Assembly: GCA_045641065.1 (NCBI GenBank)
Contig: JAZUGF010000013.1
Location: 1-64,000 of the forward strand
DNA: 64,000 bases
Source of the DNA: UBA1723 sp045641065
GTDB lineage: Bacteria > Bacteroidota > Bacteroidia > Bacteroidales > Paludibacteraceae
Direction: 5' to 3'
This document shows, in pieces, positions 1 to 8,082 of the stretch. The translations under genes were made by a program, and so were the position numbers. The first letter of the stretch is position 1. Each line of letters starts with the position of its first letter. The notes beneath the pieces are model-generated. The model ran no database searches and was not told where the DNA came from. It saw only the letters and a list, made by a program, of their open reading frames with translations.

Positions 1-212
1 CTAAATGCAACAATGCAAAGATACAACAATGCAAAGATGCAACAATACAAAGATGCAAAGATGCAACAATGCAAAGATGCAACAATGCAAAGATACAACA
101 ATGCAAAGATGCAACAATGCAAAGATGCAACAATACAAAGATACAACAATGCAAAGATGCAACAATGCAAAGATGCAACAATGCAAAGATGCAACAATGC
201 AAAGATACAACA
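1..212. repeat. Tandem octamer array, left arm (ATGCAAMR units)
   Basis: About 25 head-to-tail copies of an 8-bp unit, ATGCAAAG or ATGCAACA with occasional ATACAAAG, form this stretch. The unit contains no stop codon in several frames, so long but meaningless open frames cross it on both strands. The array probably continues to the left of the window. Together with the inverted array at 297-405 it forms a very large palindrome around a structured core. Confidence 0.95.
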
Positions 213-296
213 AAGTCGGAGGCCAAGCGGTCTTAGGAAGACAAATTATTGTGCCAACTCCTTGGCTCACAGAACGACATGGCTACGATCCGACTT
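213..296. other. Structured core between the two inverted octamer arrays
   Basis: This 84-bp non-repetitive core begins AAGTCGGA (213-220) and ends with the exact reverse complement TCCGACTT (289-296). Inside are a hairpin GTCTT-agg-AAGAC (230-242) and a second stem pairing GTG+GCCAA (251-257) with TTGGC+CAC (262-270, one small bulge). GGCCAAG (221-227) can alternatively pair with CTTGGCT (261-267). The layout resembles a folded single-stranded site or RNA more than a gene. I do not recognise the family. Confidence 0.6.
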
Positions 297-405
297 CTTT
301 GCATTGTTGTATCTTTGCATTGTTGCATCTTTGCATTGTTGCATCTTTGCATCTTTGTATTGTTGCATCTTTGCATTGTTGTATCTTTGCATTGTTGCAT
401 TTAGA
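297..405. repeat. Tandem octamer array, right arm (inverted)
   Basis: About 13 copies of the reverse complement of the left-arm unit (TTTGCATC, TTTGCATT, TTGTTGCAT variants) run to about 405. The arms are in opposite orientation, so either strand can fold back on itself across the 213-296 core. Confidence 0.93.
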
Positions 406-498
406 CATAACTACTAAATGTGTGTTGTAGAAGTTTATGTAACATAACATTTTTTCAAGATTATTGTAAAAAATGTTGCTTATTCAAAAAGCATGCTA

Positions 499-555
499 TA
501 TATTTGCACCGTCTTTAAGAAGAAAGACACTATTGCATAATTATCGTTAAAGTAA
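499..555 (+). promoter_or_regulatory. Promoter and conserved leader, copy 1 (traA operon)
   Basis: A Bacteroidetes -7 box TATATTTG lies at 499-506, with a TTG at 476-478 at -33 spacing. The predicted transcript starts near the hairpin GTCTTT-aagaag-AAAGAC (511-528). It then carries the block TTGCATAAT-TATCGTTAAAGTAA (533-555), starting 28 bp before the traA ATG. The same architecture occurs at 2345 and 13763. Confidence 0.7.
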
Positions 556-560
556 ATATA

Positions 561-1343
561 ATGGCAAAATTCATTACATTTTTCGGACAGAAAGGTGGGT
601 GTGGAAAGACAACACTTTCTGTTTTATGTGCCAACTACTTGGCATACTGTCAGAATAAAAAGGTCACAGTTCTTGACGCAGATTATCCACAACATTCAAT
701 GGTGAACAAACGTAAGCTTGATTATTCCAAGCTTTCTGAGTCAGTTAGATCAAAACGACCATTGAACCTTTGTTATTCTATTCTTCCATGTTGTTTAGGT
801 TCAGCACCAAACAAAGATAATGTCACTAAGGATGTGGCACCATTTATTCTTGACGAACGTTATCGTGAGCGTTTGGGAGATTTTGTCTTTGTTGATTTTG
901 TTGGTTCAGTGAATTTAGGTGCAAGTACAGACACGATGTTTCAGTGTCTTGCAAAGATGGATTATATATTCATTCCTTTTGAATTTTCAGATCTGTCTTT
1001 GTTATCTCAGTATCAATCTACACTCATTATGATAAATCACATTAAGAAGACAAACCCTAATGTGAAAGTTGTCACATTCTTTAATAAGATTCCAAATCAA
1101 GGGAACTTCTTTTCTGGCAGTAAGGCAGAAAAGCAAATTCTTGATGCTTACAACAAATTGAATGTAGACATTAGAATGGAAAATGGAGTGACTGATTCAA
1201 TACGAATGAGGTCGTTTGATTGTGTGAACACTGTGTTGCCTATCAGACATAAGTACCTAAAGGGATACGAGAGCGAAGGCTACCACAATGAGGGTAAAAT
1301 AGGAAGCTTTATTGATGAATTTTATTCAATCATAACAAAATAA
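561..1343 (+). CDS. traA: ParA/MinD-like ATPase, conjugative element TraA
   Basis: This 260-residue protein opens with a deviant Walker A motif, KGGCGKTT at residues 11-18, followed by a ParA-type switch region (VLDADYPQ, about 38-45) and FVFVDFVGS near 108-116. It has the size and position of the ParA-family TraA that starts CTnDOT-like transfer operons. Those ATPases are thought to act in element partition or in organising transfer. Here it starts its own promoter-leader unit and is followed 4 bp later by a DUF3408 gene, as in related elements. The function in transfer is inferred from family and context; the ATPase fold is clear. Confidence 0.85.
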   Translation: MAKFITFFGQKGGCGKTTLSVLCANYLAYCQNKKVTVLDADYPQHSMVNKRKLDYSKLSESVRSKRPLNLCYSILPCCLGSAPNKDNVTKDVAPFILDERYRERLGDFVFVDFVGSVNLGASTDTMFQCLAKMDYIFIPFEFSDLSLLSQYQSTLIMINHIKKTNPNVKVVTFFNKIPNQGNFFSGSKAEKQILDAYNKLNVDIRMENGVTDSIRMRSFDCVNTVLPIRHKYLKGYESEGYHNEGKIGSFIDEFYSIITK

Positions 1344-1347
1344 GGAT

Positions 1348-1845
1348 ATGGCAGACAACACTACTGATGTATTTGCAGAATTCGAGGACTTGTTGGCTGA
1401 ATTGCCACCTGTGCCTGAAGATCGTCCTATGATGGCTCTTACCGAAATCAGAGAATATAGGGAAAAGCAAAGGGAAGAGGAAATGAAAAAATTAAACAAT
1501 GCATCTTCTCAAAGTACAAATGATCCTAAAGGTGAGACACCAGAAGAAACTTCTTCAGCGACAGAAAAAATGGATCGTTCAAGCAAAAAGAAATTCACGG
1601 ATCATGATATCAGTGAATTTCATGATGTGTTCTCTTGTGTAAACCAAACAACGCAAGACTTTGGAACGCAGACAGTAAGACTATACATTCCTGACGTACA
1701 GATATTGGCAACATTGTCTAATTGCATAAATAAGAGAATCGCATTGTCTGATATCATCCATAACATTCTAAGTTTATACTTGGAACAAAATAAGGACAAA
1801 GTAAAAGAGACACTTTCAAATAAATTTGCAAATTATACGAAGTGA
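1348..1845 (+). CDS. DUF3408-family conjugative transposon protein (TraB-like), copy 1
   Basis: The 165-residue product has a charged, Glu/Lys-rich N-terminal half and a compact C-terminal domain (about 85-160) with the pattern TxxVRLYIPDVQ-...-LSDIIHNILSLYLEQN. That matches the DUF3408 proteins following the ParA gene in Bacteroidales elements. The fold resembles a ribbon-helix-helix DNA-binding domain and may bind the transfer region, which is an inference. It lies 4 bp after traA, and its stop overlaps the next gene's start in a TGATG junction, so the three genes are translationally coupled. Confidence 0.7.
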   Translation: MADNTTDVFAEFEDLLAELPPVPEDRPMMALTEIREYREKQREEEMKKLNNASSQSTNDPKGETPEETSSATEKMDRSSKKKFTDHDISEFHDVFSCVNQTTQDFGTQTVRLYIPDVQILATLSNCINKRIALSDIIHNILSLYLEQNKDKVKETLSNKFANYTK

Positions 1846-2183
1846 TGGAAGAAAACATAGAATCAGTTCAGAATGATGTGACAGAAAAAAAAGCATTTAC
1901 AAACAAAAAAGTATTTGCCGATAACGAGATTGCTACTTTTGATGAAGTTTTCACTTGTAGAAACCAAGACAGTCAGAATCTTGACACGCAAACGACAAAA
2001 ATGTATGTGTCTGACATAAACAAGATTGTGATGTTGTCTAGACTCATGCCAAAGAAAATAGGCACACCAGATATTTTACACAATATACTGAACCTATATT
2101 TTGAACAGAACAAAGAACATATTAAGGAGATATTTTCTAAAAATCTGCCTTTTTCTTTTGCATATGAAGAAGATTCAAAATAG
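1845..2183 (+). CDS. DUF3408-family protein, paralogue of the preceding gene
   Basis: This 112-residue protein repeats the C-terminal domain of its neighbour almost position for position (TQTTKMYVSDINKI, then PDILHNILNLYFEQNKEHIKEIF), without the long acidic N-terminal part. It is a tandem duplicate that has diverged. I prefer the ATG at 1845 (overlapping the upstream TGA) over the GTG at 1842. Two DUF3408 copies side by side are common in these elements and may form a heteromer; that is inference. Confidence 0.7.
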   Translation: MEENIESVQNDVTEKKAFTNKKVFADNEIATFDEVFTCRNQDSQNLDTQTTKMYVSDINKIVMLSRLMPKKIGTPDILHNILNLYFEQNKEHIKEIFSKNLPFSFAYEEDSK

Positions 2184-2250
2184 AAAAGATAAGGATCTGT
2201 TGATTCTTAAAATTGCAGAAATCATTTTGACACGAAGATGGACGGAATAG
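2164..2250 (+). CDS. Candidate 28-residue basic peptide overlapping the DUF3408 gene end
   Basis: A short frame starting at the ATG at 2164 overlaps the last 20 nt of the preceding gene and encodes a Lys/Arg/Ile-rich peptide (MKKIQNRKDKDLLILK...). It stops 16 bp before the terminator stem. The overlap and operon position make it plausible, but there is no homology evidence. Confidence 0.25.
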   Translation: MKKIQNRKDKDLLILKIAEIILTRRWTE

Positions 2251-2266
2251 AAAACAAGTAGATATA

Positions 2267-2300
2267 AGCCGTTAAGGACATTCCCTTAACGGCTATTTTG
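2267..2300 (+). terminator. Rho-independent terminator closing the traA operon
   Basis: AAGCCGTTAAGG pairs with CCTTAACGGCT around a five-base loop, followed by ATTTTGATT. It separates the traA-DUF3408 unit from the tra unit that begins at the 2345 promoter. Confidence 0.8.
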
Positions 2301-2344
2301 ATTAAAAAAATTAGGGCAAAATATCATTACTCGTTAAGTTTTTG

Positions 2345-2395
2345 TATTTTTGCACCGTCTTTCAGAAGGACATTATTGCATAATTCATTAAAATA
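2345..2395 (+). promoter_or_regulatory. Promoter and conserved leader, copy 2 (main tra operon)
   Basis: The -7 box TATTTTTG (2345-2352) is followed by the same GCACCGTCTTT start as copy 1, a hairpin within 2357-2371 (GTCTT/AAGGAC) and the block TTGCATAATTCATTAAAATA (2376-2395), 29 bp before the ATG at 2405. Confidence 0.7.
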
Positions 2396-2404
2396 AGAAA
2401 CATA

Positions 2405-2911
2405 ATGCTCGGAATAGAGAATATATCATGGAGTAGTTTCCTTTGCGTGACAGTGCCAATAACATTAGCACTGGACGGATTTTTTTCATATCGATGTATA
2501 AGCAAAGCTCCTAAAGAAAAGCAAAGTTCTTATACAAACAAAAACGACCTTGCCAACGAAGAAGAATCTGCACAATCCGAAGAATATACTGAAATAGAAC
2601 CTGAAAATGCAACTGCGTTTGATGACAACTATGAAGACATTCCAGATATGACACAATCTGAAGATGCCCTTTCTCAGTTGGCAGACGATCTTGTTGCTCA
2701 GGCAGAAGCTGTCAGTCAAAATGACGCTTCTATAGATATAGAAGACATCTATTCGGAAGTAGAAGCTTCGGCTGAAGAATCCGCAGATGACAATGAAGAA
2801 GAAACTGTTCCTGTTCAGGTAGAATCAAACGAACAAACATTCTCTGAGACCAGAAATACTCAGGAATTACAAGAATACGAGAGTATTGGAAACAATTTTC
2901 ATTGGAATTAA
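2405..2911 (+). CDS. Acidic membrane-anchored protein at the head of the tra operon
   Basis: The 168-residue product starts with one hydrophobic segment (about residues 10-28) and continues as a very acidic, low-complexity domain rich in Glu, Asp, Ser and Asn. It sits where CTnDOT-type elements carry traC/traD-type small proteins just before traE. I cannot assign a family firmly. The topology suggests an inner-membrane protein with a flexible acidic tail. The start at 2405 is fixed by the conserved leader spacing. Confidence 0.6.
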   Translation: MLGIENISWSSFLCVTVPITLALDGFFSYRCISKAPKEKQSSYTNKNDLANEEESAQSEEYTEIEPENATAFDDNYEDIPDMTQSEDALSQLADDLVAQAEAVSQNDASIDIEDIYSEVEASAEESADDNEEETVPVQVESNEQTFSETRNTQELQEYESIGNNFHWN

Positions 2912-2928
2912 TCAATAAACATAATTAT

Positions 2929-3252
2929 ATGAATACACAAAAGAAGAACCTCTTGAAATGGGGTATGGTGGCATTGTGCTTGTCACTTGCTACTAATTCG
3001 TATGCAGATCTTGACGCATCTGCTCTAAATCAACAGATTTCTACAACAACAGATACACTCAAAGGTCTTGGAAAAGGACTTTTGACATTGGTCCAGGTAT
3101 GCTGTGGTTTGGCTTCTATCTATGGTATCTTGACTGTAGTAAAGAAGCACTTGTCTAACGAGCAGGATGCAAATAAAGCTCTTACTGGTTGGGTAGGTGG
3201 AGTGTTGATACTTACTGCACTAAGCTCTTTGGTTAAAGCTCTATTCTTCTAA
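2929..3252 (+). CDS. traE: TraE, VirB2-like pilin-type protein (DUF4134)
   Basis: The 107-residue product has an N-terminal signal peptide cut after about residue 26 (LATNSYA), then a short mature protein with two hydrophobic segments (VQVCCGLASIYGILTVV and VGGVLILTALSSLV). This is the DUF4134/TraE architecture of the Bacteroides transfer apparatus and resembles a VirB2 pilin subunit. I chose the ATG at 2929 rather than an in-frame ATG at 2902 because it gives a clean signal peptide and does not overlap the upstream gene. traF follows 4 bp later. Confidence 0.85.
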   Translation: MNTQKKNLLKWGMVALCLSLATNSYADLDASALNQQISTTTDTLKGLGKGLLTLVQVCCGLASIYGILTVVKKHLSNEQDANKALTGWVGGVLILTALSSLVKALFF

Positions 3253-3256
3253 TCAG

Positions 3257-3562
3257 ATGTTTCACATCACAAGTGTAGGAGTAGGCAAATACCCAGTGTT
3301 CTGGGGACTTCAAATGCGATGGGCAATATTGGGACTCTCAATCTTTTTTGGGAGTTTCATATTGTTTATTGTATTACAGATGTTTAGTATCGTCCTTGCC
3401 CTTGGAGTCTGCATTCCCTTAGTTCTAATAGGAATCTATATCTCATATTCGTTCAATAAGAAATATGGAACAAGAGGATTCAGCAAATTTCTTGCCAACA
3501 GGAAACTCCATACAGGGGTTCATTACAAGTCTGCATTTCAGGATATTATAATCAGCAAATAA
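3257..3562 (+). CDS. traF: TraF, VirB3-like inner-membrane protein (DUF4133)
   Basis: The 101-residue protein has two adjacent membrane segments (about 24-45 and 47-66) followed by a basic cytoplasmic tail with YGTRGFSK. This is the DUF4133/TraF pattern, equivalent to VirB3. In related elements traF is followed directly by the VirB4 ATPase gene traG; here two extra genes (3564-4933) intervene. Confidence 0.85.
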   Translation: MFHITSVGVGKYPVFWGLQMRWAILGLSIFFGSFILFIVLQMFSIVLALGVCIPLVLIGIYISYSFNKKYGTRGFSKFLANRKLHTGVHYKSAFQDIIISK

Positions 3563-3563
3563 G

Positions 3564-4745
3564 ATGGAAGAAGAAAAGGATGAAATATACCGTGTTTTTG
3601 AATACAAAGACAATAATCCAATTTTACTGTTGGAAACCGCAGATAAGGTAGAAGCTGTTGAATTCATCTTATCCAATTATTCAAGAGACACACTTGAAAG
3701 CCAATCAGTTCTTGTTGAATTAAATATTGATTCAAATTTATTTTGGGAGAATAAACACGAATCTGTGAATATACTAATAAACAAATCCATATCAGATTGT
3801 CTTTCGAAATTGAATGGTTTTGTTATGCCTTATTTGAACATACAAAATGTAAAAATCATCGAATTTGAAAAAAAGCAATTTAATTTTAACAGAAATGAAA
3901 GTGTTGTAAAAAAAGAACTTAGCATTATAGCAAAACAGTTGAATCTCAACACGACAATTTTTGATATTCCTCAATTAGGAAATGTTTATATACCAATAAA
4001 AGCCATTAACAAATTTCTAGATAAATCAGCAAGCAATAAGAGTGTTGATTATAATACACATTATTCTGTAATGTATAAACTCCTTGATATAATAAAAAAA
4101 ACAAAAATTGTAGAAATTCACTCTAACTATAACAAAAACGAAGCAACTGAAATCAGAAGTCCTAAGGAAGGTTTTACAGGAAATCTTGCATTTATTAGGT
4201 CTTATGGAGCTATCAAATCAAGTAATGAGAAAGAAGTATTATGGATAAAATTGTCTTTAAAACATATCTTGGATAGAAAAGATTGTGTTACAAAAAATTT
4301 ATATAGTTACGAAGTCGAATGTTTGGAGGTAGATAAAAAAGAAAAAATTGAATCGGCTGTTCCCCATCATGTCGAACCGAGTACAACAACCCAATGTACG
4401 TATCGATTAAACCCCTCGATGGCATACGATTCAATTTCTTTGGCAAATTTATTACATAATGTTGAAAAATCCTACGACAAAGGCAAAAATATTCTCGATG
4501 CAAGCAAAGAATCTGAAAAATTACTCATAGAACCAGGAAATAACATTCTAAAAGAGTATTTGCGTCAGAATAATTTTTTGGATAGAGAAACACAAGAAAA
4601 GATAGTAAATGACAAAGGTATACATATAACGACAAATGTAGATATACGATTGAATTCCGAAATAGAGACTATAAAAGATAAACAGGAGTCTCAGCAGGAA
4701 GACCAGGAAGAGTCAAATACAAAAAGCGTAAGAAAAAAAAGATGA
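3564..4745 (+). CDS. Polyvalent-protein-like protein inserted between traF and traG
   Basis: This 393-residue protein has no place in the standard tra order. The N-terminal 130 residues are unrecognised. Residues about 145-255 (IPIKAINKFLDKS, EIHSNYNK, FIRSYGAIK, LYSYEVECLEV) resemble the small barnase/EndoU/RelE-like nuclease-type domains found in polyvalent proteins of phages and mobile elements. The stretch at 283-297 (PSMAYDSISLANLLHNV) resembles the linker that follows such domains. The C-terminus is acidic, then basic. It is far more AT-rich than traG. A nuclease, an entry-associated effector or a degraded remnant are all possible. Confidence 0.5.
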   Translation: MEEEKDEIYRVFEYKDNNPILLLETADKVEAVEFILSNYSRDTLESQSVLVELNIDSNLFWENKHESVNILINKSISDCLSKLNGFVMPYLNIQNVKIIEFEKKQFNFNRNESVVKKELSIIAKQLNLNTTIFDIPQLGNVYIPIKAINKFLDKSASNKSVDYNTHYSVMYKLLDIIKKTKIVEIHSNYNKNEATEIRSPKEGFTGNLAFIRSYGAIKSSNEKEVLWIKLSLKHILDRKDCVTKNLYSYEVECLEVDKKEKIESAVPHHVEPSTTTQCTYRLNPSMAYDSISLANLLHNVEKSYDKGKNILDASKESEKLLIEPGNNILKEYLRQNNFLDRETQEKIVNDKGIHITTNVDIRLNSEIETIKDKQESQQEDQEESNTKSVRKKR

Positions 4746-4933
4746 AGAATACAATCTTGAATATAAAAAAAGAAATCGATCCATTACAACAGGCGCCGTT
4801 CTCGTTAGAGTATCCGACCCCACCTTCGTTGCTTATGGATTCGATTCCACTTGCAAAGTTACTAAAAGATTTCTATAAAGATATAAAAAATGAGCAGAAT
4901 AGTAAAAATAGACGATGTATGTCCGATTTATAA
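4742..4933 (+). CDS. Small protein upstream of and overlapping traG
   Basis: The 63-residue frame overlaps the stop of the previous gene (ATGA) and runs 44 bp into traG in another frame. Its segment DSIPLAKLLKDFY mirrors DSISLANLLHNV in the preceding protein, so it may be a displaced copy or a split-off module of that gene. It has Lys-rich ends and no membrane segment. I do not know its function. Confidence 0.45.
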   Translation: MKNTILNIKKEIDPLQQAPFSLEYPTPPSLLMDSIPLAKLLKDFYKDIKNEQNSKNRRCMSDL

Positions 4934-7418
4934 GATTGAAAATGGTGTTCTAATCAGCAAAAATGGAGATTTGACAGTAGGATATGAAATATATCTTCCT
5001 GAGCTTTGGACATTAGGAGATTCGGATTATGAAAAGATGCATTCAGACTGGGTAAATTGTATTAAAGATTTACCTGCATACACCATAGTCCATAAACAAG
5101 ACATTTATTACGATGCTGAATACAAATACGAGGGAAAACAAGAAACTTTCCTTCAAAGAGGTTATGCCAGACATTTCAATGGACGACATCATCTTAAACA
5201 TAAATGCTACCTTTTCTTTACCAAAAGCACAAAGGACGCAATAAAGAATAGTACAGCTCGCTGGAGTCCTCTATGCAAGACCCTAATTCCTCAAGAGAAC
5301 TGTGATCCCAATGAGCAAACTGCCTTTTTCAAAGCCGTAGATCTTGCTATGGCTGGATTCAAAATGTTATCTGATGAGGAAAAGAACATTTGTGTCACAT
5401 ACAGAAAACTATCAACTACTGATTTGGTTGGCACAAAGCAACCTTGTAAGTTCGGGTTACTCGATCTATATGCCAATTTGTCTTTTGGTCAGGAAGACTT
5501 AATTACATTAAATGATATCCATACTGAAGATGGAGACCTAATAATAGGAAACAAGCTGGTTTCTATTCATACTTTAGCAGAAAGTGAACAATTGCCATTA
5601 CATACTGCGACACACAGCTACAATGTCAATTATAGCACACCTCCGTACTATGTTTGCAATTCATTTGTATCTCCACTTGGGGAAAGGCTTGGATTCGAAC
5701 ATATCTACAATCAATATTTTTTTCTTGAAGACAATATAGATGTCATCAAGGACTTGACAAGAAAAAGCAACCTTCTTGGGTCAACAGCTTCTTTAAGTAA
5801 AGTAAATGAAGTCACTAAAAAGAGAACAGACGATTTCATTGATCACGAAGCAGAAACCAAAGAAAGAATCTGTAGATGTGCTTTTAATATCATCACATGG
5901 GATAGGAACGCAAAGAATCTTGAGAAGAAGAACACGAAATTAGAAAGAGAATTTATCTCTCTTGATTGCAAACAAGTAAGGGTTTCTGATATAGCACCTC
6001 AAATTTTCTGGGGTGGAATAGCAGGAGCTGAAAGTTATTACCCGATGGACGACACTTTTATCACGTTCGTCAACAACGGATGTGATTTTGTAATAACAGA
6101 CTCAAATTACAAAGATTGGGTAGATAATAGCAACTTCCATATTAACCTATGCGACCGAATTTTCGGAATACCTATCAAGGTGGATCTCGATGACATGCCT
6201 ATGAAGAACGGATGGATAAGCAATAGAAATAAGGTTATTGTCGGTCCGTCTGGTAGCGGAAAATCTTTCTTCATCAATAATATGTTGATGCAGTATTACG
6301 AAATGAATACACATATCGTAATAGTCGACGTTGGTGATTCATATCAAGGATTATCTAACCTAATCAAAGAGGAAACTAACGGAAAAGATGGAACATATTT
6401 TACATACAAAGAAGATGATCCTATCCAGTTCAATCCCTTCTTTGTGTCTGATAATGTATATTCAGAAGAAAAAATCGGTACTCTTGTAAGTCTGATATCA
6501 TTGCTCTGGAAAGGTGACGAAAAGACGTCTCAAACCGAATATACATTTTTGAAGATGTCAATAAACAATTATATTGACTATATTTTATTGGGTACTGTCA
6601 AACCAAATTTAAATTCTTATTATGAATATCTAGATAAGGAATTTCGTGAATACTTATCTATTCAAAAAGATAAAGTAACCGATTCCGAATTTAATATAGG
6701 CAATTTACTTCACAATTTACAGCCATACTATAAAGGAGGGAAATACGACTTTCTTCTGAACAGTGAAAAAGAGTTAAACTTATTGAAAGATAGATTCATT
6801 GTATTTGAGCTGGATAATATCAAAGAGAACAAAACTCTTTTTCCTATCGTATCTCTTATTATCATGGACACATTTGTTGAGAAGATGCGTAAACTGAACA
6901 ATAACAACATACGAAAGTTTATGTTGATCGAGGAAGCTTGGCAAGCATTGTCTAAGGAGAATATGGCTGAATTTGTCAAATATCTTTTCAAGACAGTGCG
7001 TAAGTTCTTTGGCGAGATTGCCGTTGTGACTCAGGAAGTCAAGGATCTTGTCGGCAACAAAATAGTCCAGGATGTATGTGTGAGTCAAGCAGACACAAAA
7101 ATACTTCTTGATTTCTCTGGCTATAAAGAGAATATGCAACCTATACAAGAAGCGTTAGGTCTAAGCAAAGAAGAGATTGCTATTCTTTTATCGGTCAATA
7201 AAAAACTCGACTTCAACAACAGAAACAGATATAAGGAGGTGTTTGTATCCGTTAAGAAAAAAAGTCAGGTTTTCGCTACCGAGGTGAGCAATGAAGAGTA
7301 TATGGCATACACGACTGAGCGACCAGAGAAAGCGACTTTGTTCAATATAAAAAGAGAAAAGAACTGTTCTATGGCTCAAGCTATAGAATTATATGTAAAA
7401 CATAAAAGGAAAATATAA
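4890..7418 (+). CDS. traG: TraG, VirB4-family conjugation ATPase
   Basis: The 842-residue protein has the Walker A motif GPSGSGKS at residues 452-459 and Walker B MLIEEAW at 678-684, with a long N-terminal domain typical of Bacteroidales TraG. It is the VirB4-type ATPase that drives assembly of the conjugation channel. The length is normal for the family and I see no frameshift. The start at 4890 lies inside the upstream small frame. The end overlaps the traI start codon region by one base (TAATG), so the two are coupled. Confidence 0.95.
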   Translation: MSRIVKIDDVCPIYKIENGVLISKNGDLTVGYEIYLPELWTLGDSDYEKMHSDWVNCIKDLPAYTIVHKQDIYYDAEYKYEGKQETFLQRGYARHFNGRHHLKHKCYLFFTKSTKDAIKNSTARWSPLCKTLIPQENCDPNEQTAFFKAVDLAMAGFKMLSDEEKNICVTYRKLSTTDLVGTKQPCKFGLLDLYANLSFGQEDLITLNDIHTEDGDLIIGNKLVSIHTLAESEQLPLHTATHSYNVNYSTPPYYVCNSFVSPLGERLGFEHIYNQYFFLEDNIDVIKDLTRKSNLLGSTASLSKVNEVTKKRTDDFIDHEAETKERICRCAFNIITWDRNAKNLEKKNTKLEREFISLDCKQVRVSDIAPQIFWGGIAGAESYYPMDDTFITFVNNGCDFVITDSNYKDWVDNSNFHINLCDRIFGIPIKVDLDDMPMKNGWISNRNKVIVGPSGSGKSFFINNMLMQYYEMNTHIVIVDVGDSYQGLSNLIKEETNGKDGTYFTYKEDDPIQFNPFFVSDNVYSEEKIGTLVSLISLLWKGDEKTSQTEYTFLKMSINNYIDYILLGTVKPNLNSYYEYLDKEFREYLSIQKDKVTDSEFNIGNLLHNLQPYYKGGKYDFLLNSEKELNLLKDRFIVFELDNIKENKTLFPIVSLIIMDTFVEKMRKLNNNNIRKFMLIEEAWQALSKENMAEFVKYLFKTVRKFFGEIAVVTQEVKDLVGNKIVQDVCVSQADTKILLDFSGYKENMQPIQEALGLSKEEIAILLSVNKKLDFNNRNRYKEVFVSVKKKSQVFATEVSNEEYMAYTTERPEKATLFNIKREKNCSMAQAIELYVKHKRKI

Positions 7419-8080
7419 TGGGAAAAATCATTTCATTAATTGTAGGAGTGTTGCTGTCCATACAAATGTATGGGCAACCTGTGACTGTTGTCGATGGATC
7501 TGCCTTCGGACAACGTATCGCATCCATGTCAGCTGATGCAGAGAATGCTCTCAACAACTTAGAGCAACTTCTTAACCAGGCAAACCAAATGGAGGCACAA
7601 GTTTTAAGAATGGATAGCTTAAAAAACAAAGTGACCAAAGTGTCAAACCGAATTAAAATGCTATCACGATTCACTGACCTTATTCAGACATCTCAAAATG
7701 CTGTTTCTTCATTAAGATATAGCACAGAAGTTATAAGTTCCTCACCTTATCTTACTCTTAAAGAAAAAACAGCTCTTTTATTGTATACGACTAAATTGGT
7801 AGACAATATAATTGAGGATGTTACACAGATAAAAGAATTGATAGAACATCCAGAGAAGAGCGAAATGAGTGAACATGAACGTTACAATGAAATAACTAAG
7901 TATGATGCTCAAATCAACAACTCTATTGAGACTCAAAATAGGGTGGTAAGAAAAGTAAAAGAAATAGAATATGAAAAAGAATCTTCAATGATGAGAAAGA
8001 ACTCTTTTTCTACATATGAGATTTACGCAAAAAACAACAAACAGACAACACAAAAACAAACTAAAAAAATAAACTGGTAA
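7418..8080 (+). CDS. traI: TraI-type protein, VirB5-like (DUF4141)
   Basis: The 220-residue product starts with a signal peptide (MGKIISLIVGVLLSIQMYGQ), then a mainly helical mature domain (ENALNNLEQLLNQANQMEAQVLRMDSL) and a basic tail. This is the DUF4141 protein found between TraG and TraJ in CTnDOT-like operons and is presumed periplasmic, VirB5-like. It is coupled to traG at one end and lies 2 bp from traJ at the other. No separate traH-like gene is present between traG and traI. Confidence 0.8.
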   Translation: MGKIISLIVGVLLSIQMYGQPVTVVDGSAFGQRIASMSADAENALNNLEQLLNQANQMEAQVLRMDSLKNKVTKVSNRIKMLSRFTDLIQTSQNAVSSLRYSTEVISSSPYLTLKEKTALLLYTTKLVDNIIEDVTQIKELIEHPEKSEMSEHERYNEITKYDAQINNSIETQNRVVRKVKEIEYEKESSMMRKNSFSTYEIYAKNNKQTTQKQTKKINW

Positions 8081-8082
8081 CT

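Noticed and set aside
213..296. A tRNA or tRNA-like gene in the core
   Set aside because: The closed ends resemble an acceptor stem, but no anticodon arm or GTTCRA T-arm can be placed.
1..405. CRISPR array
   Set aside because: The units are contiguous 8-mers without unique spacers, and no cas genes are visible.
5..430. Long open frames of 89-141 codons across the octamer arrays on both strands
   Set aside because: The 8-bp unit simply lacks stop codons in several frames. The products are low-complexity and no start or leader signals fit.
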